From Alphaproteobacteria bacterium (GTDB lineage Bacteria > Pseudomonadota > Alphaproteobacteria > UBA2966), in contig JAGWAU010000006.1 in the NCBI GenBank assembly GCA_021296255.1, positions 111,423 through 175,422 on the forward strand: a stretch of DNA of 64,000 bases. The letters are read 5' to 3'. Shown here piece after piece: positions 40,578-50,321 of the stretch. Positions within the stretch are counted from its first letter, which is position 1. Every line of letters starts with the position of its first letter. The notes under the pieces were generated by a model that was not told the origin of the DNA, ran no database searches, and worked only from the letters and a program-made list of their open reading frames with translations. Position numbers and translations under genes: made by a program.

Positions 40578-41546
40578 ATGCGCATCTCGGCCAGTACGGC
40601 CGTAGCCTCCGGAACGATCGTGGCGCTCGCGGTCGTGCCGCCGATCACGAACGCCCTACAGGAACCTTTCTATCTCGGCCTCTTTCTCCGGTTGATGATC
40701 CTCGCCATCGCCGCCATCAGCCTCAACCTCATCCTCGGCTTCGGCAACATGGTGAGCTTCGGCCATGCCGCCTACATGGGCATCGGCGCCTACGTCGTCG
40801 GCATCGGCACCTTTCACGCCATCGAGGACGGCATCGACTGGCTGGCCAACGGCTTTCTGCACGTGCCGCTCGCGATCGCCGCCTCGTCGCTGGCGGCGCT
40901 GGTCATCGGCGCCATCAGCATCCGTACGCGCGGCGTCTACTTCATCATGATCACGCTGGCCTTCGGGCAGATGCTCTACTTCATCGGCGTCGGCCTCGAA
41001 GTCTACGGTGCCGACGACGGACTCTCCCTCTACATGCGGAGCGAATTCGGGGGCGTCCTCGACATCAACGACAACACCCAGTTCTACTATCTCGTCCTCG
41101 CCCTGCTGCTCGCCACCCTCTACGGGGTGAAGCGCCTGATCGCCTCGCGCTTCGGTCTAGTGATCCGTGGCGCCCGGTCCAACGAGCGCCGCCTCGCCGC
41201 CGTCGGCATCCCGGTCTACCGCTACAAGCTCGTGGCCTTCATGGTGGCCGGCGCGATCTGCGGCGTCGCCGGCGTGCTGCTCGCCAACCGTACGGATTTC
41301 GTGAGCCCCGACATGATGCATTGGACCCGCTCCGGCGACCTCATCATCATGGTCGTACTGGGCGGTATGGGCACCCTGTTCGGCCCCCTCTACGGCGCCG
41401 CCGCCTTCCTGCTCGTCGAGGAGTTCCTCTCCGGCATCACCGAACACTGGCAGATCGTCTTCGGCCCGTTACTGATCCTGGTGGTGATCTACGCCCGCGG
41501 CGGCATCGCGGGCGTCGTGCACGCCTTGGAGCGCCGCCGTGAGTGA
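40578..41546 (+). CDS. Branched-chain-type ABC transporter permease, LivM-like
   Basis: The 322-residue membrane protein has SLNLILGFGNMVSFGHAAYMGIGAY and the loop GARSNERRLAAVGIPVYRYKLVAFMVAGAICG, both typical of LivM. It starts 3 bases after LivH and overlaps the ATPase start by 8 bases. Confidence 0.93.
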   Translation: MRISASTAVASGTIVALAVVPPITNALQEPFYLGLFLRLMILAIAAISLNLILGFGNMVSFGHAAYMGIGAYVVGIGTFHAIEDGIDWLANGFLHVPLAIAASSLAALVIGAISIRTRGVYFIMITLAFGQMLYFIGVGLEVYGADDGLSLYMRSEFGGVLDINDNTQFYYLVLALLLATLYGVKRLIASRFGLVIRGARSNERRLAAVGIPVYRYKLVAFMVAGAICGVAGVLLANRTDFVSPDMMHWTRSGDLIIMVVLGGMGTLFGPLYGAAAFLLVEEFLSGITEHWQIVFGPLLILVVIYARGGIAGVVHALERRRE

Positions 41547-42291
41547 GCCGATCCTGCAACTCCGGGACTTGACCAAGCGCTTCGGGGGCCTAGTCGCGAC
41601 AGATTCCGTCACCCTCGACGTCGCCGAGGGCGAGGTCCACGCCGTCATCGGCCCGAACGGCGCCGGCAAGACCACGCTCGTCGGCCAGATCAGCGGCGAG
41701 ATCCGTCCCGACCGGGGCCAGATCTTCTTCGCCGGCCAGCCGATTACCCGCAGTCCGGTCCACGTCCGCTCGCTGCTCGGCATCGCACGGTCGTTTCAGA
41801 TCACCAGCGTGTTCCCCGGCTTCACAGTGACGGCCAACGTGGCTCTCGCCGTCCAGGCCCATGCCGGTCACTCGTTCCGCTTCTGGACGGATGCGACGCG
41901 CGACGGCACGCTTCTCGCGCCCGCCGCCCAATACCTCGAGCTCGTCGGCCTGACCGGCCGGGCCGGCGACGTGGCCGCGACGCTAAGCCACGGCGAGCAC
42001 CGCCAGCTCGAGCTCGCCATGGCACTGGCGACGGAGCCCAAGCTGCTGCTGCTCGACGAGCCCACCGCCGGCGTGGGCGGCGACGAGTCCGCCCGCATGG
42101 TCGAGCTGCTTCGGAGCTTCAAGGGCCGCTTCACGATATTGCTCATCGAGCACGACATGGACGCGGTCTTCGCGCTGGCCGACCGCATCACCGTGCTCGA
42201 TTCGGGCCGCATCCTGGCGAGCGGCGCGCCCGGCGAGATCCGTGCCGACCCCGCCGTCCGCCAAGCCTATCTGGGGGACGCGGAGGCATGA
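41539..42291 (+). CDS. Branched-chain-type ABC transporter ATPase, LivG-like
   Basis: The 250-residue protein has Walker A GPNGAGKTT, signature LSHGEHRQLELAMALATEPKLLLLDEP and the LivG-type Walker B ending. Liv transporters normally have two ATPases, LivG and LivF. No LivF follows: ATG 42288 overlaps this stop in the usual LivG-LivF way, but the frame is only 21 codons. The start is GTG 41539. The system may use a homodimer of this ATPase or a LivF encoded elsewhere. Confidence 0.92.
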   Translation: MSEPILQLRDLTKRFGGLVATDSVTLDVAEGEVHAVIGPNGAGKTTLVGQISGEIRPDRGQIFFAGQPITRSPVHVRSLLGIARSFQITSVFPGFTVTANVALAVQAHAGHSFRFWTDATRDGTLLAPAAQYLELVGLTGRAGDVAATLSHGEHRQLELAMALATEPKLLLLDEPTAGVGGDESARMVELLRSFKGRFTILLIEHDMDAVFALADRITVLDSGRILASGAPGEIRADPAVRQAYLGDAEA

Positions 42292-42353
42292 CGGTCCGGC
42301 CTCGCCAGCCGATCGGTGCGCCGCGTTGCCAGAAGCCCGCGGCGATACCATAG
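42288..42353 (+). other. 21-codon stub at the position of livF
   Basis: ATG 42288 overlaps the livG stop, and the frame ends at TAG 42353. The 21 residues (MTVRPRQPIGAPRCQKPAAI and a final Pro) do not look like an ATPase. This may be the leftover start of a deleted livF. Confidence 0.35.
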
Positions 42354-42376
42354 TCTGGATGTCCGGAGGCCAGTGC

Positions 42377-42846
<470 letters not shown>

Positions 42847-42850
<4 letters not shown>

Positions 42851-45159
42851 ACGAAACCCGGCCGGTCGCCGCCTCGATCGGTGTACCCACGCCGCTCGTC
42901 GACGGCCCCGACAAAGTCAGCGGACGGGCCCGATTCGCCGCCGACTACGGCTTCCGGGAGACGCTCGTGGGCCGCGTGCGTCGGAGCCCGGCGGCCCATG
43001 CCCGCATCAAGCGCATCGACACCTCCAAAGCGGAGATACTGGCGGGTGTCCGGGCCGTCGTCACCGGCGCCGACGTCGCCGCCTCCTACGGCGTCCTGCC
43101 CATCGCCATGAACGAGCATGCGCTCGCTAAGGAGCGGGTGCGGTACCGCGGCGAGCCCGTGGCGGCCGTCGCCGCCGTCGACGTCGAGACCGCGGCCAAG
43201 GCCCTCGACCTGATCGAAATCGAATACGAAGCGCTTCCCGCCTACTTCAGCGCCGCCGCGGCCCGCGCCGGCGATGCCCTGCGGCTCCACGACGACAAGC
43301 CCGGTAACATCGAACGCGACGTGCACTTCGAGCTCGGCGACGTGGCAGGGCAGCTCGCCATGGCCGACCTAGTCCGTGAGGAAACCTACCGCAACGCCGA
43401 GGTCTGCCAAGTCCAAAGCGAGCCCCACGCCGTCTTCGCCGAGTACGACGCCGAGCGCGACCGCCTGACCGTGCGGCCCAGCACCCAGGTGCCCTACTAC
43501 GTCCACCTGATGCTGGCGCGCACCATGAACATGAACCAGTCGCGCATCCGCGTCATCAAGCCCCATATCGGCGGCGGCTTCGGCTGCCGCACCGAGACCC
43601 TGAACACCGAGCTGATCTGCGGTCTGCTCGCGCGCAAGGCGGGCGGCGCCGTGCGCCTGGTGTCGTCCCGCGAGGAAACCTTCGTCACCCACCGCGGCCG
43701 CCCGGAGACGGACACCCGCCTCAGGATCGGCATGATGAAGGACGGGCGCATCACCGCCGTCGAATGCGAGGTCGTGCAGCGCGGCGGCGCCTACAGCGGT
43801 TACGGCATCGTCACCATCCTCTACGCCGGCTCGTTGATCTACGCCCTCTACGACATCGAGAACGTGAAGTACGACGGCTATCGCGTGCTGACCAACACGC
43901 CGCCGTGCGGCGCCATGCGCGGCCACGGCACGGTCAACACCCGCTTCGCCTTCGAGAGCCTGCTTGATGCGATGGCCCACGAACTCGGTCTCGATCCCTT
44001 CGAGGTGCGCCGCAAGAACCTCATCCAGGCGCCGACCATGACCGCCAACGGCCTCCTGGTGAACAGCTACGGCATCCCGCAATGTCTCGACTGGGCGGAG
44101 AAAGCCAGCGGTTGGCGCGAGCGCAAAGGCAGGCTCGGTCCCAACCGCGGTCTCGGCATGGCGTGCTCCCATTACGTCAGCGGCGCCTCGCGGCCCAAGC
44201 ACTGGACCGGCGAGCCCCACGCGACGGTCAATTTGAAGGTGGATTTCGACGGCTCCGTCACCATTCTCACCGGGGCCGCGGAAATCGGCCAGGGCTCGTC
44301 CACCGTGCTCGCCCAATGCGTGGCCGAAACTCTCGACGTGGACTTCGGCCGCATCCGCGTCATCGCCAGCGACAGCGCCATGACGCCCAAGGACAACGGT
44401 TCCTATTCGTCCCGCGTGACCTACATGGTCGGCAACGCGGCCATCGAGGCGGCCCAGAAGCTGCGCGGTATCCTCACCGAAGCCGCTGCCCGCAAGCTCG
44501 AGGTCCGGTCCCAAGACGTCGAATGCCTGGGCGAGACCTATCGCGGCGGCAGCCAGGATCAGGGCTTGAGCTTCGAGGACGTCGTCGGGGAGGCGCTGGT
44601 GGATTCCGGCACCATCACCGTGAAGGGCACCTACTCTACCCGGCCCGAATCCCACGGCGGCAAGAAGTACCGTGGCGCGGCCATCGGCGGCACCATGGCG
44701 TTCAGCTATGCGGCCCAGGTGGTCGAAGTCAGCGTCGACCCGGACACGGGCGAGATCACGGTGGAGAAGGTGTGGGTGGCCCACGACTGCGGCAAGGCCC
44801 TCAATCCCCTTGCCGTCGAAGGTCAAGTGGAAGGCTCGGTGTGGATGGGCTTGGGCCAGGCGATGAGCGAGGAGACCCGCTATCACGACGGCCTCGCGAT
44901 CACCGGCAACATGCTCGACTACCGCGTGCCGACGATCGTCGAGTCGCCGCCGATCGAGGTCGGCCTCATCGAATGTGCCGACCCGTATGGCCCGTTCGGC
45001 GCCAAGGAAGCGGGGGAAGGATCTCTGTCGGGGTTCCTGCCGGCGATGACCAACGCCGTGGCCGACGCCATCGGCGTGCGGGCGACGGAATTGCCGCTGA
45101 CGCCCGAGCGGCTGCTCGGACTGCTGGAAAGGACGCCGCGCGGCCGCGCGGCGGCTTGA
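42847..45159 (+). CDS. hcrA: 4-hydroxybenzoyl-CoA reductase-like, molybdopterin subunit
   Basis: The 770-residue large subunit has the molybdopterin (MCD) family pattern: [51 protein letters not shown] and the final Glu-bearing [15 protein letters not shown]. It binds the molybdenum cofactor and the substrate. In 4-hydroxybenzoyl-CoA reductase it removes the ring hydroxyl, giving benzoyl-CoA, with electrons from reduced ferredoxin. Other members of the family run the opposite way as hydroxylases. It is the middle gene of a coupled three-gene operon (C, A, B order). Confidence 0.88.
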
Positions 45160-45166
45160 CGACACC

Positions 45167-46144
45167 ATGGAGTACCTCCCTACCTTGCACGTCCATCGAC
45201 CTGCGACGGCGGAGGAAGCCGTCGCCGTGCGGGCGAACCATGCGAGTGCGCGCTACCTCGCGGGCGGCACCGACATGGTCGTCAATATCCGCCGCGGGAT
45301 CGAACAGCCGGAACATCTCATCGACCTCTCGGACATCGAAGAGCTGGGCGGCATTCAAGCGTCGGCGAACGGCCTCCGCATCGGCGCGGGCTCGACGTTG
45401 AAGGACCTCGCCGACGACCGCGACATCCGCCGAGTATATGCGGCGGTCAGCGAGGCCGCTGAGTCGGTCGCGGGACCGACCCACCAGTCCTACGGAACGG
45501 TCGGCGGCAACCTCTGCCTGGACACCCGCTGCCTCTACTACAACCAGAGCGAATGGTGGCGCGACAGCAACGACTTCTGCCTCAAGCTCAAGGGCAACGT
45601 CTGCCACGTCGCGCCCGGCGGTTCGTTCTGCTTCGCGGCGTTCAGCGGCGATCTCGCGCCCGCTCTGATGGTCTGCGACGCGGAGGCCGAGCTGCTCGGG
45701 CCGGATGGCCGCCGACGGACGCCTCTTGCCGACCTTTATCGCGACGACGGCATGGATCATCTGACGCTGAAGGCGGGCGAACTACTCGTGGCGGTTCATC
45801 TGCCGCCACCCGACGGCGACGGCGGGTCGGGCTACGCCAAGTCACGCGTTCGCAGCGCCATCGATTTCCCGCTCGCCGGGGTCGCGGTACGGTTGGGCCT
45901 GAGCTCCGGCAAGGCGCGCACGCTTGCCGTGGCGCTGACGGCCGTCGCCCCACGGCCACACCTCGTCGAAGGCTCGGAGGAATTGAAAGGGCGCCACGTC
46001 GACGACGCGTGGCTCGACGACCTGCGGGATCTGGTCAGGGCGCAGGCCTCTCCGATGCGGACGACAACGACCAAGCCCTGGTATCGGCGCCGCGTCGCCG
46101 GCGCCCTCGCCGCCAAGGTCGCCAGGCGAATCGCGGAGGGATGA
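45167..46144 (+). CDS. hcrB: 4-hydroxybenzoyl-CoA reductase-like, FAD subunit with extra [4Fe-4S] loop
   Basis: The 325-residue FAD subunit has the CoxM-type FAD motifs (LAGGTDMVVNIRRG, TVGGNLCLDT). It also has an inserted loop with C122, C138, C146 and C155 (RCLYYNQSEWW, FCLKLKGNVCHV, SFCF). That Cys spacing and the YNQSEWW stretch are the hallmark of the HcrB subunit, whose additional [4Fe-4S] cluster lets the enzyme take low-potential electrons from ferredoxin and reduce the ring. Ordinary hydroxylase FAD subunits lack it. It starts 7 bases after hcrA. This is the strongest evidence for the operon's identity. Confidence 0.9.
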   Translation: MEYLPTLHVHRPATAEEAVAVRANHASARYLAGGTDMVVNIRRGIEQPEHLIDLSDIEELGGIQASANGLRIGAGSTLKDLADDRDIRRVYAAVSEAAESVAGPTHQSYGTVGGNLCLDTRCLYYNQSEWWRDSNDFCLKLKGNVCHVAPGGSFCFAAFSGDLAPALMVCDAEAELLGPDGRRRTPLADLYRDDGMDHLTLKAGELLVAVHLPPPDGDGGSGYAKSRVRSAIDFPLAGVAVRLGLSSGKARTLAVALTAVAPRPHLVEGSEELKGRHVDDAWLDDLRDLVRAQASPMRTTTTKPWYRRRVAGALAAKVARRIAEG

Positions 46145-46182
46145 GTTCAAGTGATCTTCATTTTGCACAACCCTTACTTCAC

Positions 46183-46659
46183 CTAGGCGCAGCCGCGGTC
46201 CCTTGCAAGCGCGCGGGCATAGTCGTCGATCTCGGCGGCACGCCGATACCACTCACAACCGAGAAGCCCGTATGCCTTGCGCCGGCTTTCCGACAGATCC
46301 TTGTCTGCCGTACGATCCCAATAGGCGTCGGCCAGCAAAACTGCGGCGATCGTGTTCCCGGCGTAAGCCGCCCACCTATGCCAAGACAGACTGAGCGCCG
46401 GCTCATCACTTGCCGCCTCTTGCGCCAACACCAACGCTTCATTGGTCGTGAGGCCTTGCGGCACCGTCCCCGAAAACGCTCGATTGGCCTCGGTCTCCGA
46501 CCTCTGCAGGTTTCTGAGAGCTCGCTCGACGGAGATCTCCGCCTCCGTCGATGCGCCCAACAGGAATACGAGCAATGCCGCCCCCAGCACCGTCCAACTC
46601 ACGCGCCGGTTTGCTCGGCGGCGCTTTTTCTCATTCGCGATATTGATCGCGCAGAACAT
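46183..46659 (-). CDS. Membrane-anchored hypothetical protein, Sel1-like helical pattern
   Basis: The product (158 residues from ATG 46659; a longer 172-residue frame exists) starts with a basic stretch and one membrane segment (SWTVLGAALLVFLLGASTEA). A helical part follows with Ala/Tyr-rich repeats like Sel1 or TPR units (LSWHRWAAYAGNTIAAVLLADAYWD, CEWYRRAAEIDDYA). It overlaps the end of the acyl-CoA ligase gene by 29 bases. I do not recognise the family. It probably sits in the inner membrane with its helical part in the periplasm. Confidence 0.6.
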   Translation of the reverse strand: MFCAINIANEKKRRRANRRVSWTVLGAALLVFLLGASTEAEISVERALRNLQRSETEANRAFSGTVPQGLTTNEALVLAQEAASDEPALSLSWHRWAAYAGNTIAAVLLADAYWDRTADKDLSESRRKAYGLLGCEWYRRAAEIDDYARALARDRGCA

Positions 46660-48073
46660 TCTTCCTGACCTTGCCCACGGCGGTTTTCGGCAGCGCGTCA
46701 ACCAGTTCGACGACGCGCGGCACCTTGTGGGCGCCCAATCGAGCCATGCAGAATTCCAGGATATCCCGTTCCAAGGGAACGGTTTTCGCCCGAAACACTA
46801 CGTGCGCCGCCGGCACCTCTCCCAATCGGGAATCCGGGATAGCGAATACCGCGCATTCCTCGACGCCGGGAATCCGATAGATCACGTTCTCGATCTCTGT
46901 CGGGTAGATGTTCGCGCCGCCCGAGATGATGACGTCGCGAGCCCGGTCGACGAGGGTGACGAATCCGTCTTCATCCATCCGCGCGATGTCGCCGGTGGCC
47001 ACCCACCCGTCTCCATACCTGTAGAGTTCTTCGGTTTCCCGGGAAGCGCCCAGATATTCGGTCAGAACGCCCGGACCCCGCACGCAGAGCTCGCCCGGAT
47101 CTCCGGGCGCGGCCACCGCGCCGCCCGTGGACATCACACAAACTTCGACGCCGTCGATAGCCCTCCCGACGCTTCCCGCCTTGGCCGGGAGATCCGCCGC
47201 GCGCCGGACCGTGATCGAGCCGAGTTCTGACTGACCGTAGTTCTCGACGAGCTCGATCCACGGCAACGTTTCGCTCGCCTGAGCAATTACCGCGGCCGGT
47301 ATGGGAGCCCCCGCGTGGACGATGCGCCGAAGCGATTTTAGGCGTTCCGGCGAGAACTTCTCATGGTTCAACAGATCGATCAGTTGCGTCGGCACCATCA
47401 TCACGGCGCTGATCTCGAACCGCTCGGCCAGTTCCATAAACTCGACCGGATTCCAGACGCGCTGCAGCACGCAGGTCGCGCCGATGGAGATCGCCGGCTG
47501 AAGCCACACCAGGAGTCCGGCTACATGGAACAGAGGCGTCACGGCGCAAGTGACATCATCCGGCGAGAGGTCAAAGCTACGCGCGATCGCATTCGCCATG
47601 CCGCAACGCGACCCGTGGCTGACCAGAACACCTTTGGGCGCACCCGTGGTGCCGCCCGAGTACGTCACACACAACGGATCATCGGCCGAGAGTCGGGGAA
47701 AATTCACGTCGAGCACCGACGGCTCCAGAAACTCGTCGAGTCCGCCGACGAGAACAACCCGGTCCACTTCGTGTCCCGCGGCTTCGCAAGCGGCCTGGGC
47801 CGTAGCGCTCGAGGCATCGTCGTGAAAGAGCAGCCGGGCCTTGGTCTGGGCCAGGACGGTCGCAACCTCCTCTGACGTGCTCCGGACCGACATATGTGCG
47901 GGAATCACCCCCGCCCGCGCTGCGCCGAAATGCAGCGCGGCATATTCCGGGCAGTTCCGGCTGAGGACTCCCACGAAGGCTCCGCGTGCGATCCCGGCCC
48001 CCGCCAATGATGCCCCAAAGCGATCGGCGATGGCTTCAAGTTCAGCGTAACCGATCGTTCGATCAACGCCCAC
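46631..48073 (-). CDS. AMP-forming acyl/aryl-CoA ligase, start uncertain
   Basis: The frame has the adenylate-forming motifs TYSGGTTGAPKGVLVSH, ENYGQSELGSITV, GDGWVATGDIARMDEDGF and the C-terminal Lys in LPKTAVGKVRKN. It makes a CoA thioester from a carboxylic acid. GTG 48073 gives 480 residues, but the usual N-terminal strand (ELLSQAAARASGKAAVV) continues in frame upstream to a TAG at 48142 with no ATG, GTG or TTG. The real start may be the rare ATT at 48133, or the 5' end is damaged. As a neighbour of hcrCAB it could be a 4-hydroxybenzoate-CoA ligase, which sequence cannot settle. Confidence 0.85.
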   Translation of the reverse strand: MGVDRTIGYAELEAIADRFGASLAGAGIARGAFVGVLSRNCPEYAALHFGAARAGVIPAHMSVRSTSEEVATVLAQTKARLLFHDDASSATAQAACEAAGHEVDRVVLVGGLDEFLEPSVLDVNFPRLSADDPLCVTYSGGTTGAPKGVLVSHGSRCGMANAIARSFDLSPDDVTCAVTPLFHVAGLLVWLQPAISIGATCVLQRVWNPVEFMELAERFEISAVMMVPTQLIDLLNHEKFSPERLKSLRRIVHAGAPIPAAVIAQASETLPWIELVENYGQSELGSITVRRAADLPAKAGSVGRAIDGVEVCVMSTGGAVAAPGDPGELCVRGPGVLTEYLGASRETEELYRYGDGWVATGDIARMDEDGFVTLVDRARDVIISGGANIYPTEIENVIYRIPGVEECAVFAIPDSRLGEVPAAHVVFRAKTVPLERDILEFCMARLGAHKVPRVVELVDALPKTAVGKVRKNVLRDQYRE

Positions 48074-48181
48074 GACGGCCGCCTTTCCCGAAGCTCGGGC
48101 TGCGGCTTGGGAGAGAAGTTCGCTCGCGAGAATGACGGGCTATCCGGCGGCGTGAAAGACGGTGATATCGGGTTCGAGCGC

Positions 48182-48796
48182 CTATTTGCAACGCCGAACG
48201 ACGCGCAGCGGCGGGGGTTTCCCGTCCCGGGGTTCTCCCCAGCGCCGCGCCAACCCGGCATCGATATCGAACAAGTCCAATGCACGCCCTACGGTGTGAT
48301 CGACGATGTCATCGACCGTTTCCGGACGGGCGTAAAAGGCCGGCACCGGCGGCATGATCACCGCGCCGATTTCGCTAAGCGCCAGCATGGTGCGGAGGTG
48401 GCCCGTGTGAAGCGGTGTTTCGCGCACGAGCAGGACAAGCGGCCGCCGTTCCTTCAGTGTCACGTCGGCGGACCGGGTCAAGAGGTTGGACGTCGCGCCC
48501 GTGGCGATTGCGGACATAGATCGAATGGAGCAAGGCGCGATGATCATGCCGTGCGCCGGAAAGGAACCGCTGGCCGTGGCCGCCCCGATGTCCTTCACGG
48601 AATAGCTCACATCCGCAAGCGCCCGGACGTCAGCGACCTTGTCACCGGTTTCGTGCGCGAGGGTCACTTCGGCGGATTGGCTCATGATGAGATGAGTTTC
48701 CACCGCAAGCGGCTTCAATGCCTTCAGCAACCGGACGCCGAACACAGTGCCGGATGCACCGCTAATTCCAACGATAAGCCGTTTCGGTTGCGGCAT
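48182..48796 (-). CDS. ubiX: UbiX-family flavin prenyltransferase
   Basis: The 204-residue protein has VGISGASGTVFGVRLLKAL, PCSIRSMSAIATG and the end PPVPAFYARPETVDDIVDHTVGRALDLF, all typical of UbiX/Pad1. UbiX makes prenylated FMN, the cofactor of UbiD-type (de)carboxylases. No ubiD is seen in this window. It may serve a UbiD elsewhere, for example in ubiquinone synthesis or in aromatic acid decarboxylation. It lies between the ligase and ferredoxin reductase genes on the same strand. An upstream in-frame extension was not used. Confidence 0.9.
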   Translation of the reverse strand: MPQPKRLIVGISGASGTVFGVRLLKALKPLAVETHLIMSQSAEVTLAHETGDKVADVRALADVSYSVKDIGAATASGSFPAHGMIIAPCSIRSMSAIATGATSNLLTRSADVTLKERRPLVLLVRETPLHTGHLRTMLALSEIGAVIMPPVPAFYARPETVDDIVDHTVGRALDLFDIDAGLARRWGEPRDGKPPPLRVVRRCK

Positions 48797-48916
48797 CGGC
48801 TGTTTCGACCCCTTGTGCTTCTCCCAAGCTTCGATGGCGGCCCAGGAGCGAGCGGCAAACCATATCCCCGGTCGGTCACTCCGGGCAACCGGCACGCAGG
48901 GCCGCTGCCCTATTCC

Positions 48917-50227
48917 TCAACCGTCCTGGGAGAGCGCCCCCAACATTTCGTCGACGGAGACGAACTTGCGCCGAGGGGCACCTCGGGGCGCGTTGGCGAT
49001 CTCGATCGCCTCGATCGACTTCCAGTCGTCGAAACTGACCCGCCGTATCCGGCGCTCGGCCAGGAGCGACTCAAATCCCGCGCGACCGGGTTTGCCGCCT
49101 TCCCGAATGTTCTCGACGATCTGGCCGACCACCGCGACCGCGTCATTCCGGTTGGTCGAGATCACGCCGGTCGAACCGCGCATGACCCAGCCCACGGCGT
49201 AGACGTTATCCTCGACCCAGCCGTCTTGATTGACGACGATCCCCTGCTTGTCGTCAAAGGGCACGCCGTCCACGGCCTCGGACCGCGAACCGACGGCGGC
49301 GACAACCAGACCGCAGGAGATCTCGAAATGCTCGCCGGTTCCGACCGTGCGCCCCTCCTCCAGCCGCGTCCGTTCGAATTTCACCGCCTCTACTCGTCCG
49401 TCCCCCAGGATCTCCACCGGCGACGAGAAGAACCGAAAGTGGACGCGCTTGGCCTTCGCTTCCGGATCCATCTCGGTGAACCCGCGCAACGTGCGGAGGT
49501 TCTTTTCGCGCAGGCGGCGGTCGCGGTCCGACCAGTCTCCCCCGACCTCGTCAGGCAAGATGCCGGGATCAACGACGGGCGCGCAGATCTCCAGTTCACC
49601 CATCTCGCGCAACTCGACGTTCGTGAACTTCGCCTCGACAGGCCCGCGCCGGCCACACATGTGGACGTCCGTCAGGGGCGAGTCCTGTATCGCCCTGACC
49701 GCGTAGTCCGGCAGATCCGAGTGAGCCATTTCCTCTACCGTCTTGACGAGTACGCGGGCCACGTCGATGGCGACGTTGCCGTTGCCGACGACCACGGCAT
49801 CGGTGGCGCCGAGATCGGGGGCGAGGTTCCAGCAATCGGGATGCCCGTTGTACCAGTTGACAAATTCCACGGAACCGTAGACGCCGTCGAGATCCTCCCC
49901 AGGGATGCCGAGCCGCTTGTCCAGGCGTGCACCCACCGCCAGGACCACGACGTCGTACAAGGATTTCAGCTCGCTCAGGGTGATATCGCGACCGAGTTCC
50001 ACGTTCCCGAAATACTGAACCTCCTCCCGTGTCGCCGTCTTTTCGAAGGCGCGTGACACGTTCTTGGTCGTTTGGTGATCCGGCGCCACGCCGTAACGGA
50101 TCAATCCGTAAGGGGCAGGGATCCTGTCGACGATATCGATCTCATAGCTCTGTCCGGTCTTCAGGAGGACATCCGCCGTGTAAAACCCGCTGGGCCCCGC
50201 CCCGATGATAGCTACAGATACCGTCAT
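48917..50227 (-). CDS. Ferredoxin/adrenodoxin-type NADP+ reductase (FprA-like)
   Basis: The 436-residue flavoprotein has the FAD fold VAIIGAGPSGFYTADVLL, the adrenodoxin reductase segment YGLIRYGVAPDHQTTKNV and the NADP fold VVGNGNVAIDVARVL. It moves electrons between NADPH and ferredoxin. It follows korAB in the same orientation after a 94-base gap. It could connect the ferredoxin pool reduced by the 2-oxoacid oxidoreductase with NADP(H), or donate electrons to BoxB in place of the missing BoxA. Confidence 0.9.
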   Translation of the reverse strand: MTVSVAIIGAGPSGFYTADVLLKTGQSYEIDIVDRIPAPYGLIRYGVAPDHQTTKNVSRAFEKTATREEVQYFGNVELGRDITLSELKSLYDVVVLAVGARLDKRLGIPGEDLDGVYGSVEFVNWYNGHPDCWNLAPDLGATDAVVVGNGNVAIDVARVLVKTVEEMAHSDLPDYAVRAIQDSPLTDVHMCGRRGPVEAKFTNVELREMGELEICAPVVDPGILPDEVGGDWSDRDRRLREKNLRTLRGFTEMDPEAKAKRVHFRFFSSPVEILGDGRVEAVKFERTRLEEGRTVGTGEHFEISCGLVVAAVGSRSEAVDGVPFDDKQGIVVNQDGWVEDNVYAVGWVMRGSTGVISTNRNDAVAVVGQIVENIREGGKPGRAGFESLLAERRIRRVSFDDWKSIEAIEIANAPRGAPRRKFVSVDEMLGALSQDG

Positions 50228-50321
50228 GACCCCACGTGCTCGCTCGTCAGGCTGAAGTTCCGGTCGAAGGTGATAACCGTCGATACGTCGGGCGATCGCG
50301 AACCGCGATGCCCTCGAGGAG

